NCBI GenBank assembly: GCA_963734275.1
Contig: CAVTGO010000005.1
Location: forward strand, 85,591-149,590
DNA: 64,000 nt
Direction: 5' to 3'
Source: CAVTGO01 sp963734275
Lineage (GTDB): Bacteria; Actinomycetota; UBA4738; HRBIN12
Shown here piece after piece: positions 43,657-52,621 of this stretch (the first letter of the stretch is position 1; every line of letters begins with the position of its first letter). The position numbers and the translations under genes were made by a program. A model generated the notes under the pieces. The model worked only from the letters and a program-made list of their open reading frames with translations. It was not told where the DNA came from and did no database searches.

Positions 43657-45852
43657 TCACCCCACGCGCCGGAGCGGCGCATAGGCCAGCAACAGCCGCT
43701 TCTCCCCCACGTCCTCGAAGCGCACGATGGCCTCGGTGTCGGTGCCCGCACCGTGCAGGGTGAGCACCACCCCCTCGCCCCACTTGTCGTGTTGCACGGT
43801 GTCCCCGGCGCCGATATCGGGGATCTCGCGACGGCCCTCGACGGCTGTTCGGATCGCCGAAGCGCCGCCCGAGCCCCCGCCGCCGCCGCCGCCGATCACG
43901 GTCGCCTCGTCCTCGATCGCGCGGATCAGGTCCGTGGGGATCTCGCCGATGAAGCGCGACGGCGGGTTGTAGGAGGTGGAGCCGAACAGCGTGCGGCTCC
44001 ACGCATGCGTGAGGTACAGGCGCTGGCGCGCCCGCGTCACCCCCACGTACATGAGCCGGCGCTCCTCCTCGAGCTCGGCCTGGTCGCCCATCGATCGGTA
44101 GTGCGGGAAGACGCCGTCCTCGAGGCCGATGATGAACACGACCGGGAACTCGAGGCCCTTGGCCACGTGGAGCGTCATCAGGGTCACCGAGCCGGCGTCC
44201 TCGTCGTATTCATCCTGGTCCCCCACCAACGACACCTGCTCCAGGAACTCGGCCAGCGTCCCCTCGGGCGTGCGCTGCTGGAACTCGGCCGCCACGCCCT
44301 GGAGCTCGCGGATGTTCTCGATCCGCCCCTCGGCCTCGACGGTGCGCTCGGCCTCCAGCTCGAGCAGGTAGCCGGACTCGGTGGCGGCCGCCTCGACCAT
44401 CCGTTGCGGCTCGGCGCCGGAGTCCAGCGCCTCCTGCAGCCGGTCCATCACCTGGACGAAGCCCGTGACGGCGCCCTTCGCGCGCGCCGCGAGCTCCCCG
44501 ATCTCGTCCACGCGCCGGATCGCCTCGAGGAAGGCGATGCCCTCGATCGCCGCGAACCCCTCGAGCGCGGCCACGGTGGCGTCGCCGATACCGCGTTTCG
44601 GCGTGTTCACGACCCGGCGGGCGCTGATCACGTCCTGCGGGTTCAGCAGCAGCCGCAGGTACGCGAGGACGTCCTTCACCTCCTTGCGCTGGTAGAAGCG
44701 GACCCCCCCGACGACGCGGTACGGCGTGCCGGCGCGCATGAAGACGTCCTCGAGGACGCGGCTCTGCGCGTTCGTCCGGTAGAACACGGCGACGTCCGAG
44801 TACCGGTGCCCCTCCTCGTCGACGAGCCGGTGGACCTCCTCGGCGACGAACAGCGCCTCCTCGTGCTCGTTGTCGGCCCGGAACCGGACCACGAGCTCCC
44901 CGCTCTCGGTCTCCGTCCACAGGCTCTTCGGCTTGCGCTGGACGTTGTGCTCGATCAGGGCGTTCGCGACGGACAGGATGTTCGACGTGGAGCGGTAGTT
45001 CTGCTCCATCAGCAGGACCTTCGCGTCCGGGTAATCGCGCTCGAAGTCCAGGAGGTTCTGGATCGTGGCCCCCCGCCAGGAATACACGCCCTGGTCGGCA
45101 TCGCCCACGACGCAGAGGTTGCGGTACTTGGCCGCGAGCAGGTTGACGAGCTGGTACTGCGCGCGGTTCGTGTCCTGGTACTCGTCGATCAGGATGTAAC
45201 GGAACCACTCCTGGTAGTGCTCGAGGACCCCGGGGTGCTGGCGGAACAGGCGGACGGTCTCGCCGATCAGGTCGTCGAAGTCCAGGGCCCCGGCCGCGTG
45301 CTTGCGCTCCTCGTACGCGGTGTAGACCTTCGCGATCGTCTGCTCGTAGAAGTTGCCGGCCGCGCCCGCGAACTCGGGCGCGGACAGGACGTGGTCCTTC
45401 GCCTTGCCGATCGCGGCCGCCATCGCGCGAGGCGGGAAGCGCTTCGCGTCGATGTTCAGGTCCCGCAGGACGCTCCCGATGAGCCGCTCGGTGTCGCCGT
45501 CGTCGTAGATCGTGAAGCTGCTCGGCAGGCCGAGGTGGGCGTGCTCGCGCCTCAGGATCCTCGAGCAGGCCGAGTGGAACGTGAGGATCCACATCCCCTT
45601 CGCGATCCGTCCGCCCATCAGGCCCTCGACCCGCTCGGCCATCTCGCGCGCGGCCTTGTTCGTGAAGGTGATCGCGAGGATCGCGTACGGCGAGACCTGG
45701 TGCTCGCGGATCAGGTACGCGATGCGGTGGGTGAGGGCCCGGGTCTTCCCCGATCCCGCGCCGGCCACGATCAGCACGGGGCCCTCGGTGTGCAGGACGG
45801 CCTCGGCCTGGACCGGGTTCAGGTGCTCGAGCAGGGGGGAGACGGCGGCCAC
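43657..45852 (-). CDS. pcrA: ATP-dependent DNA helicase, UvrD/PcrA type
   Basis: 731 aa from a GTG. This is a 3'-5' superfamily 1A helicase of repair and replication. Motifs: LNPVQAEAV (Q), VAGAGSGKTRALTHRIAYL (I), ITFTNKAAREM (Ia), LIDEYQDTN (II), VGDADQGVYSWRGA (III), LEQNYRS (IV), LMTLHVAKGLEF (V) and YVGVTRARQRLYL (VI). A Gly-rich linker (GGGGGGGGSGG) precedes the C-terminal Tudor-like domain (GDTVQHDKWGEGVV), which in PcrA binds RNA polymerase. Length is typical. Confidence 0.95.
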   Translation of the reverse strand: MAAVSPLLEHLNPVQAEAVLHTEGPVLIVAGAGSGKTRALTHRIAYLIREHQVSPYAILAITFTNKAAREMAERVEGLMGGRIAKGMWILTFHSACSRILRREHAHLGLPSSFTIYDDGDTERLIGSVLRDLNIDAKRFPPRAMAAAIGKAKDHVLSAPEFAGAAGNFYEQTIAKVYTAYEERKHAAGALDFDDLIGETVRLFRQHPGVLEHYQEWFRYILIDEYQDTNRAQYQLVNLLAAKYRNLCVVGDADQGVYSWRGATIQNLLDFERDYPDAKVLLMEQNYRSTSNILSVANALIEHNVQRKPKSLWTETESGELVVRFRADNEHEEALFVAEEVHRLVDEEGHRYSDVAVFYRTNAQSRVLEDVFMRAGTPYRVVGGVRFYQRKEVKDVLAYLRLLLNPQDVISARRVVNTPKRGIGDATVAALEGFAAIEGIAFLEAIRRVDEIGELAARAKGAVTGFVQVMDRLQEALDSGAEPQRMVEAAATESGYLLELEAERTVEAEGRIENIRELQGVAAEFQQRTPEGTLAEFLEQVSLVGDQDEYDEDAGSVTLMTLHVAKGLEFPVVFIIGLEDGVFPHYRSMGDQAELEEERRLMYVGVTRARQRLYLTHAWSRTLFGSTSYNPPSRFIGEIPTDLIRAIEDEATVIGGGGGGGSGGASAIRTAVEGRREIPDIGAGDTVQHDKWGEGVVLTLHGAGTDTEAIVRFEDVGEKRLLLAYAPLRRVG

Positions 45853-45858
45853 GGGAGG

Positions 45859-45864
45859 ATTCTA
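45859..45864 (-). promoter_or_regulatory. -10 hexamer TAGAAT for pcrA
   Basis: TAGAAT on the minus strand lies 6 nt before the pcrA GTG at 45852. No LexA box was seen here. Confidence 0.5.
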
Positions 45865-45916
45865 GGTGCCGCGCCCGACCCTCAAGTCGGGCACGGAAAG
45901 CTGCGACACTTCCCAT

Positions 45917-46591
45917 ATGGCAGACGACCTGGCGGACGTCAGGACCTGGGACGAGGACACCCTCGGCGACCTGAAGACGGCGATGCGGAACCGCCGCAAG
46001 CGCCAGGGCCGGGCCCTGCGGTTCGCCGGCCTGTTCCTGATCCTGGTCGCGCTCGTGACCGGCGGCTACGTGTGGTGGCTGCTGTGGGGTACGGGGTTCG
46101 CGACGCGGGCCGCCCAGAACGACCTCCGGCCGGGCTTCGAGGACCGGGTCGCGACCCGAGACGCCGGCGACGCACCCGCGAAGGTCGTCAACGTGCCGGG
46201 GAAGGCCGTGATGATCATCCGGATCCCCACGATCGACATGAACTACGTCGTCGTGGAGGGCACGGACACCGAGTCGCTGAAGAAGGGGCCGGGGCACTAC
46301 ACGTTCACCTCGTACCCATGGGAGGAGGACGGGGCCGTGGCCATCGCCGGCCACCGGACCACCTACGGCGCACCGTTCTGGTCGCTGAACGAACTCCGTC
46401 CGGGCGACCGGATCGTGCTGGCGACCGAGTACGGGGTCTTCAACTACCGGATGACCCGCTCCAGGATCATCGACCCGGCCGACGGATCTGTCCTGGAGGA
46501 CACGGCCAAGCCCACGTTGGTCCTCACGACCTGCAACCCGAGGTTCTCGGCCGCCGAGCGCCTGATCGTGTTCGCCGAGCGCGTCGGCTAG
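45917..46591 (+). CDS. Class E sortase
   Basis: 224 aa from the ATG at 45917. A basic cytoplasmic N-terminus (RNRRKRQGR) and one membrane helix (LRFAGLFLILVALVTGGYVW, about 34-55) lead to the extracellular catalytic domain. His146 (AGHRTTYGAPF), Cys206 (LTTCNPRFSAAERL) and an Arg shortly after form the transpeptidase triad; TTCNPRFSA is the class E pattern. Class E sortases anchor proteins carrying LAxTG-like signals to the wall. No substrate with such a signal is visible in the window. Confidence 0.9.
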   Translation: MADDLADVRTWDEDTLGDLKTAMRNRRKRQGRALRFAGLFLILVALVTGGYVWWLLWGTGFATRAAQNDLRPGFEDRVATRDAGDAPAKVVNVPGKAVMIIRIPTIDMNYVVVEGTDTESLKKGPGHYTFTSYPWEEDGAVAIAGHRTTYGAPFWSLNELRPGDRIVLATEYGVFNYRMTRSRIIDPADGSVLEDTAKPTLVLTTCNPRFSAAERLIVFAERVG

Positions 46592-46604
46592 GAGGCTCGA
46601 CGCC

Positions 46605-48153
46605 TCACTCCCATTCGATCGTGCCGGGCGGCTTGCTCGTGACGTCGTAGGCGACGCGGTTCACGCCGGGAACCTCGCGCACGACGCGGCTCGCGATCTT
46701 GTCCAGCACCTCGTGCGGCAGGCGCGCCCAGTCGGCCGTCATCGCGTCCTCACTGGTGACGACCCGAAGGATCACGGGATGCTCGTACGTGCGCCCGTCC
46801 CCCATGACGCCGACGCTCCGGACCTCCGCGAGGAGCACGCAGAACGCCTGCCAGGTCTCGCGGTCCAGGCCGGCGCGGCGGATCTCCTCGCGCACGACGT
46901 GGTCGGCGGCGCGAACGATCCGCAGGTTCTCCGCGGTCACCTCGCCGACGATCCGCACCGCCAGGCCCGGTCCGGGGAACGGCTGGCGCTGCACGATCTC
47001 CTCGGGCAGGCCGAGCTCCGCGCCGACCGATCGGACCTCGTCCTTGAACAGGTCCCGCAGCGGTTCGACGAGGTCGAACGTCATGTCCTCGGGCAGGCCG
47101 CCGACGTTGTGATGGCTCTTGATCCTGGCCGCCGTCCTGCTGCCGCTCTCGATCACGTCGGGGTAGAGCGTGCCCTGGACCAGGAACCGCGCCCCCGCGT
47201 GCTCGTGCGCCACCTCCTCGAAGACGCGGATGAACTCGCTCGCCGATGCGCTTGCGCTTGTCCTCGGGGTCGGTGACGCCGGCGAGCTTCGCGAGGAACC
47301 GGTCCGCGGCCTTCACGTGCACGAGCGGCACACGGAAGTGGCGGCCGAAGGTCTCCTCGACCTGCTCGGGCTCGCCCTCGCGGAGCAGGCCCGTGTCGAC
47401 GAACACGCACGTGAGCCGGTCGCCGACCGCCTTGTGGACCAGCAGGGCCGCCACGGCCGAGTCCACCCCGCCCGAGAGCGCGCACAGGACCTCGGCGTCG
47501 CCGACCTGTGACCTGATCGCCGCAACGCTCCGCTCGATCACGTTCGCCGGCGTCCACTCGGGAAGCAGACCGCAGCCCTCGTAGAGGAACCGCTTCATCA
47601 CCGCGGTGCCCTTCGGCGTGTGCGCGACCTCGGGGTGGAACTGCACCGAGAACAGGGCTCGCTCGGGATCCTCCATGGAGGCCACCGCGATCTGCTCCGT
47701 GCGCGAGGTGACCCGGAAACCTTGCGGCGCAACCGTTACAGCGTCTCCGTGGCTCATCCACACCTGCTCCCGCGGCGCGAGATCCCGCAGCAGCACGCCG
47801 GGTTCGAGCACCTGGAGCGTGGTTCCGCCGTACTCGCGCTGCCCGGTCGCCTCGACCTCGCCGCCGAGTGCCCGGGCCATCAGCTGATGGCCGTAGCAGA
47901 TCCCGAGCACCGGGACGTCCAGCTCGAAGACCGCCGGGTCGATGGAGGGCGCGCCCTGCTCGTACACCGAGGCCGGGCCGCCCGACAGGATGATGCCGGC
48001 GGGGAGGCGGGCCGCGATCTCCGAGGCGCTCAGGTCGTGACGGACGATCTCCGAGTACACGTGGCATTCGCGGACCCGGCGCGCGATCAGCTGCGCGTAC
48101 TGCGCCCCGAGGTCGACGACCAGGACGGGACGCGGATCGCGGGCCTCGGGCAC
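46605..48153 (-). pseudogene. guaA: GMP synthase with a one-base frameshift
   Basis: From GTG 48153 the glutamine amidotransferase domain (VLVVDLGAQYAQLIARR, catalytic Cys in GICYGHQLM, SVQFHPEV) and the ATP-pyrophosphatase (ALSGGVDSAVAALL) are intact up to KRKRIGE. There the frame changes: an extra C on the minus strand (G at 47238 on the plus strand) turns the expected GEEFIRVFEEV into GERVHPRLRGG. The correct frame then runs on from EFIRVFEEVAHEHAG to the normal end SKPPGTIEWE. Removing that base gives 515 aa, the usual length. GMP synthase is normally essential, so an assembly error is more likely than a dead gene. It follows guaB3 by 5 bp. Confidence 0.85.
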
Positions 48154-48158
48154 CGCCC

Positions 48159-49322
48159 CTAGCGCCCCATCCCGACCTGCTGTTGGGTCTGGTAGGTCTT
48201 GCCCTCGGTCTTGATCGAGGGCGCCACGACGAGCTCGGCCTTCTGGAACTCGCGGACGGTGGCGTAGCCGGTGGTGGCCATGGACGTAGCGAGCGCGCCG
48301 AACAGGTTGAACGTGCCGTCGTTCTCGTGCGCGGGACCGGTGAGGATCTCCTCGAGGGAGGCGACCTGCTGCGTCTTCACCCGCGCGCCCCGCGGCAGCG
48401 AGGGGTGGAACGTCGCCATCCCCCAGTGGTAGCCGCGGCCGGGCGCCTCGTACGCCCGCGTGAGCGGCGACCCGATCATCACCGAGTCGGCGCCGCACGC
48501 GATCGCCTTCGCGATGTCGCCGCCGGTGCGCATGCCGCCGTCGGCGATCACGTGGCAGTAGCGGCCGGTCTCGCGCAGGTGCTCCATCCGCGCGGCGGCC
48601 GCGTCCGCGATCGCCGTCGCCTGCGGGACCCCGATCCCGAGCACCCCGCGCGACGTGCACGCGTTGCCGGGCCCGACGCCGACGAGCACACCCACCGCAC
48701 CGGTGCGCATCAGGTGGAGCGCGGTCGTGTAGCTCGCGCATCCGCCGACGATCACCGGCAGGTCGAACGTGGCGATGAACTCCTTCAGGTTCAGCGGCTC
48801 CGAGCGGGTGGACACGTGCTCGGCCGAGACGACGGTGCCCTGGATCACCAGGATGTCGAGCCCCGCCTCCAGCACGAGCGGCGCGTACGACGTGACCCGC
48901 TGGGGCGTCATCGAGGCGCAGCTCGTCACGCCGGCGTCCGCGATCTCGCGGATCCGCTGGCCGATCAGGTCCTCCTTGACCGGCTCCTTGTAGAGCTCCT
49001 GCATGCGCCGCGTCGCCTTGTCGTCGGGGAGCGAGGCGATCTCCTCGTACACCGGCTCGGGGTCCTCGTAGCGCGTCCACAGGCCCTCGAGATTCAGGCA
49101 GGCCAGGCCGCCGAGCCGCCCGATCTGGACCGCCGTGGCGGGCGAGACGGCTGCGTCCATGGCGCTCGCCATCATCGGGATCGGGAAGGTGTACGCGTCG
49201 ATCTCCCAGGAGATGTCCACGTCGTCGGGGTCCCGGGTGCGCCGCGAGGGCACGATCGCGACCTCGTCGAACCCGTAGGCACGCCGAGCCACCTTCCCCT
49301 TGCCGATCTCGATCTCAGCCAC
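48159..49322 (-). CDS. guaB3: GuaB3-family IMP dehydrogenase-related protein
   Basis: 387 aa from the GTG at 49322, with GGGGGAGG upstream. It has the IMPDH/GMP-reductase barrel: RRAYGFDEVAIVPSRRTRD, PIPMMASAMDAAVSP, GVGPGNACTSRGVLGIGVPQ (catalytic Cys loop) and VIADGGMRTGGDIAKAIACGA. The CBS pair of classical IMPDH is absent, as in GuaB3. The family is typical of Actinobacteria and cyanobacteria; its exact reaction (IMP oxidation or GMP reduction) has been debated. Coupling with guaA favours a role in GMP formation. Confidence 0.9.
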   Translation of the reverse strand: MAEIEIGKGKVARRAYGFDEVAIVPSRRTRDPDDVDISWEIDAYTFPIPMMASAMDAAVSPATAVQIGRLGGLACLNLEGLWTRYEDPEPVYEEIASLPDDKATRRMQELYKEPVKEDLIGQRIREIADAGVTSCASMTPQRVTSYAPLVLEAGLDILVIQGTVVSAEHVSTRSEPLNLKEFIATFDLPVIVGGCASYTTALHLMRTGAVGVLVGVGPGNACTSRGVLGIGVPQATAIADAAAARMEHLRETGRYCHVIADGGMRTGGDIAKAIACGADSVMIGSPLTRAYEAPGRGYHWGMATFHPSLPRGARVKTQQVASLEEILTGPAHENDGTFNLFGALATSMATTGYATVREFQKAELVVAPSIKTEGKTYQTQQQVGMGR

Positions 49323-49347
49323 GCTCAGCCTCCCCCGATATGCAGGA

Positions 49348-49373
49348 ACGCCCACCCGCTGCCGGGTGGGCGT
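49348..49373 (-). promoter_or_regulatory. Hairpin in the guaB3 leader
   Basis: A perfect 11-bp stem (ACGCCCACCCG 49348-49358 with 49363-49373) and a 4-nt loop lies 25 nt upstream of the guaB3 GTG. Candidate -10 hexamers TACCGT (49398-49393) and TACAGT (49439-49434) on the minus strand would place it within the 5' leader. It may act as an attenuator or mRNA stabiliser; no known riboswitch was recognised. Confidence 0.45.
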
Positions 49374-49522
49374 CAGGAACCTCCATCCCACGACGGTATC
49401 ACGTGCGCGTCCGACTCCCCCATGGATCTGGGCACTGTAGGCGCCGAGGGTGATTGAACACCTCCCCCGATGGGCCGACAATCTCGCGAGCGGTCCCGCA
49501 CGATCCCGGGGAGGTCTCCATC

Positions 49523-50483
49523 ATGACGCAAGCGCTGAAGCGCGGGCTGTTCGGCTATCGGTCGAGGAGCGTGAAGGCGGTCCTCGCGGACCGCGAGGAG
49601 ATGTTCGACTCGGGCCTCGCGGGACGCGAAGGCCGCCGAGACTCGGGGCGACGAGCTCGCCACCGAGCTCGAGACCGCGGTCGCCAAGCTCGCGACCACC
49701 CTCACCGACCTCGAGAAGGCTCTCAGCGACCTCGAGAAGGCTCGCGCCGACCTCGAGACGGCGGGGGCCGAACGTGACACCGCCCGCGACGAGCTCGCGG
49801 AGCGCGAACGCTCTCTCGAGGAGGCGGCCGCACGCGCCACGCGCGCAGAGGCCGCGGCGAAGGACGCGCGGGCCCGTGAAGAGCGTGAGGGCGATAGGGC
49901 GCGGAGAGCGACGACGGATCTCGCGTCGGCACGAGAGGACCTCGCCGCGCGCAACACCCGCATCCGGGAGCTCGAGCTTGCCCTCGACCGACTCGATGCC
50001 GAGCGCGGACGAGAGACCAAGGACGAGCCCGCCGTCGCCTCGCCCGGCATCGTCACGTCGGGCGACCTCCACCGGGTGCTCCGGGAGACCGAGAACACGA
50101 TCGGCAGGATCGTCGCGGAGACTCGCGTGCGAGCCGAACACGAGCTCGAGGAACTCGAGCGACGTCGCGACGACGTTCGGACCGAGGTCGAAACGCTCCT
50201 CGCTCGGCGCGAGCGACTGGCTCCCCTCGCCGAGAACGTGCGCGAGCTGCTGGGCGAGACGCAGGCACGGACCGAGGAGGCCGACTCGCAACTGCGGACG
50301 GTGCTCCAACCGCTCGCCGGGTCGGTCGCCTCGCTGAGCATCCGGCTCGCCGAGCTGATGGAGGAGGCCGAGCGCGAGGACGAGCCCGAGATCGTGACGG
50401 AGGGAACGACCGACGCCTCGGACGAGGCCCCGACGACCGTCATCCATCTGGCCGACGAACAGGCACATCGCTCGTTCCCCTGA
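49523..50483 (+). pseudogene. Coiled-coil (DivIVA-like) protein with a one-base frameshift
   Basis: The ATG has GGGGAGG 8 nt upstream. The start (MTQALKRGLFGYRSRSVKAV, then LADREEMFDS) resembles the short N-terminal module of DivIVA/SepF-region coiled-coil proteins in Actinobacteria. In the run GGG at 49612-49614 one extra G breaks the frame; without it the protein continues ASRDAKAAETRGDELA into a coiled coil of about 260 residues rich in Glu, Arg, Leu and Ala, ending with HLADEQAHRSFP. The span is 3n+1 bases, 319 aa when repaired. A homopolymer indel is the typical mark of a sequencing error, so the gene is probably intact in the organism. A cell-shape or scaffold role is only a guess. Confidence 0.7.
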
Positions 50484-50541
50484 CGAGACCGGTCGAGCCG
50501 GCCATTCAAGGTGGGTCCATGACCGGCCGAGATAGCTCCCG

Positions 50542-51093
50542 ATGGAACCCGACCGGACGATCGGCATCTGCCCGACCTGCCTGCTGACGCCGTCCGCCGA
50601 GCAGCTCCTGACCCGTCTCAAGGCCGACCTGCTGGCCTCGCGGGCCCAGGACGCCACGTGGTCGTCTGTGGTGTGCCCCGACTGCGGCCGGACCACGGCC
50701 ATCCGGGACGACCGCGAGGGGTGGACGTTCGGGGACTCGGGCTGGACCTTCGAGCCCCACGAGGGCGATGCGCCCGTCGCGGGCCTGCGGACGGACACCG
50801 AACCGCCCGCCGCGGATCTGGCGGACACCGAACCGCCCGTCGCGGACCTGTGGACTGACACCGAGCCGCTGGTCGCGGAGCTCTGGACGGACACCGAGCC
50901 GCGCCGGCAAGGCACGCCCGAGTGGCTGACGATCGACGAGGTCGCCTACCTCACCGGCACCCCGGCCGAAATCGTGGGCGAGTGGCTCGACACGAAACGC
51001 CTCGAGCCCGTCTCGATCCTCGGCGAGGCTCGGCTGGGCGTGCTCGTGCGAGCCGAGGACGTTATCGCCCTCCGGGGCGAGGATCTCGTCTAG
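50542..51093 (+). CDS. Zinc-ribbon protein with tandem acidic repeats and a C-terminal HTH-like domain
   Basis: 183 aa. Cys pairs CPTC (about 10-13) and CPDC (about 45-48) suggest a zinc-binding N-terminus. Residues about 84-120 repeat the unit TDTEPPxADLW three to four times. The last 60 residues (LTIDEVAYLTGTPAEIVGEWLDT to LVRAEDVIAL) look like an excisionase/MerR-type winged helix. I do not recognise the whole protein. It follows the coiled-coil gene by 58 bp on the same strand. Confidence 0.6.
   Translation: MEPDRTIGICPTCLLTPSAEQLLTRLKADLLASRAQDATWSSVVCPDCGRTTAIRDDREGWTFGDSGWTFEPHEGDAPVAGLRTDTEPPAADLADTEPPVADLWTDTEPLVAELWTDTEPRRQGTPEWLTIDEVAYLTGTPAEIVGEWLDTKRLEPVSILGEARLGVLVRAEDVIALRGEDLV
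50791..50901 (+). repeat. Tandem 30-33 bp coding repeat
   Basis: Units start at 50791, 50821, 50851 and 50884 (the last incomplete), each reading GGACACCGAACCG or a close variant near its beginning. The first two are 30 bp and nearly identical; the third is 33 bp. All keep the reading frame of the zinc-ribbon gene. Confidence 0.8.
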
Positions 51094-51178
51094 CTCTCCT
51101 TCGGACGGGCCGAGTCCTCGCACGACCGCCTCGGCGCTGGTACACATCTCGGCGCGGGCCCCCGACGAGAGGAGCCGC

Positions 51179-52621
51179 GTGGACCGGCACCAACGGTGGC
51201 ACCTGACGTTCGCCGAGCTCCTGGCCGTGATCGCCGTGCTCCTGCCGGTCGTCGTCTCGCTGCGCCTCTCGATGTCCACGATCGACCTCGCGTACCTGAT
51301 CCGCGCCGGGAACGTGATGCTCGACACCCACCACGTCCTTCAGACCGACCTGTTCACCTTCACCGTGAGCGGGCAGCCGTGGCTGAACCAGCAGTGGGGC
51401 TCCGAGATCGTGTTCGCGCTCCTGCACCGCGCCGGCAGCTGGGAGCTGATCGCGATCGTCCGCGCGGTGCTCGCGGGCCTCACGTTCTGGCTGGTGTTCC
51501 TCGCGTGCCGGACACGAGGCGCGAGTGTTCGGGTCGCGGCCTGGCTCACGATCGGCGCGCTGCTCGTTTCCTTCCACGCCCTGCCGCCGCGTCCGCAGCT
51601 GTTCGGGTTCACGCTGTTCGCGCTCGCGCTCTGGCTCCTCGCACGGCGCGAGCACCATCCGGCGGGCCTGTGGCTGCTCCCGCTCATCACGCTCGCGTGG
51701 GCGAACCTGCACGGCAGCTTCTTCCTCGTGCCGGTCCTGCTGCTCCTGACCTGGTTCGAGGATCTCCGCGCGAACCCCCGGCTCGCGCGCACCGCGCTGC
51801 TCGCCGCCCTCGCTTCGCTGGCCGTGACGCTCGTGAACCCGTACGGGCCACGCGTCTGGCGCTACGTGTACGAGCTGTCCACCGATCCCGAGCTCCGGCG
51901 AACGATCCTCGAGTGGCGCCCACCGTCCCCCACGAACGCGACCGGCATCTTCTTCTTCGTGTCGGTCGTCGCGGTCGCCGCCCTCCTGTACCGGCGCCGG
52001 AGCGACGTCCGGTGGCCCCGCCTGGTGGCCCTCGGCCTGTTCTTCGTCGTCGGCGCGACCGCCGTCCGCGGGATCATCTGGTGGGCGCTCGCCGCGCCGG
52101 TGCTCGTGGCCGACCTCATCCCCGCCGGCGCACCCCGCCGCGACGAGCCCCGAGCGCTCAACACCGGCATCGCCGTCGCGCTCGCGGTCCTCGGCATCGC
52201 GCTCCTCCCCTGGTTCCGTCCGACATTCGCGAGTACCGCGAACTCGGTGAGCGCGACCGACGGCCTGCTCGCGAGCTCCCCGAACCAGTACTCGTCGATC
52301 GTGCTCCGAGAGATCGAGCCCGGGACCCGCATGTTCGTCCCCGAGATCTGGGCCTCGTGGTTCGAGCTCGAGGTGCCCGCGAACCCCGTCATGATCGATC
52401 CGAGGATCGAGCTGTTCACGGGCGCGGTCTGGGACGACTTCGACCAGATCTCGAACGGCGAGGGCGACTGGGAGGCCGTCGTCGACCGCTACGGCATCGA
52501 CGTGCTCGTCCTCAGCCGAGAACAGCACTCCGGGCTCATCGCGGTGCTCGGCGACCACCCGGGCTGGGACCTCGTCTACGAGGACGCCGACGGGCTCCTG
52601 CTCGTACGGCGGCTCCCGTGA
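51179..52621 (+). CDS. Polytopic membrane protein, GT-C glycosyltransferase-like
   Basis: 480 aa from a GTG with GAGAGGAG 4 nt upstream. About ten hydrophobic helices follow a first extracytoplasmic loop with acidic residues (LSMSTIDLAYLIRAG), then QTDLFTFTVSGQPWLNQQWG, a layout seen in lipid-linked-sugar transferases and their relatives. A soluble C-terminal domain of about 100 residues (YSSIVLREIEPGTRMFVPEI to LLLVRRLP) ends it. Substrate unknown. Its TGA overlaps the next GTG by 3 bases, so the two work as an operon. Confidence 0.7.
   Translation: MDRHQRWHLTFAELLAVIAVLLPVVVSLRLSMSTIDLAYLIRAGNVMLDTHHVLQTDLFTFTVSGQPWLNQQWGSEIVFALLHRAGSWELIAIVRAVLAGLTFWLVFLACRTRGASVRVAAWLTIGALLVSFHALPPRPQLFGFTLFALALWLLARREHHPAGLWLLPLITLAWANLHGSFFLVPVLLLLTWFEDLRANPRLARTALLAALASLAVTLVNPYGPRVWRYVYELSTDPELRRTILEWRPPSPTNATGIFFFVSVVAVAALLYRRRSDVRWPRLVALGLFFVVGATAVRGIIWWALAAPVLVADLIPAGAPRRDEPRALNTGIAVALAVLGIALLPWFRPTFASTANSVSATDGLLASSPNQYSSIVLREIEPGTRMFVPEIWASWFELEVPANPVMIDPRIELFTGAVWDDFDQISNGEGDWEAVVDRYGIDVLVLSREQHSGLIAVLGDHPGWDLVYEDADGLLLVRRLP

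Noticed and set aside
45917..46591. Class E sortase as the anchoring enzyme of the giant repeat protein
   Set aside because: The C-terminus of the repeat protein has no LAxTG/LPxTG motif, hydrophobic helix or basic tail.
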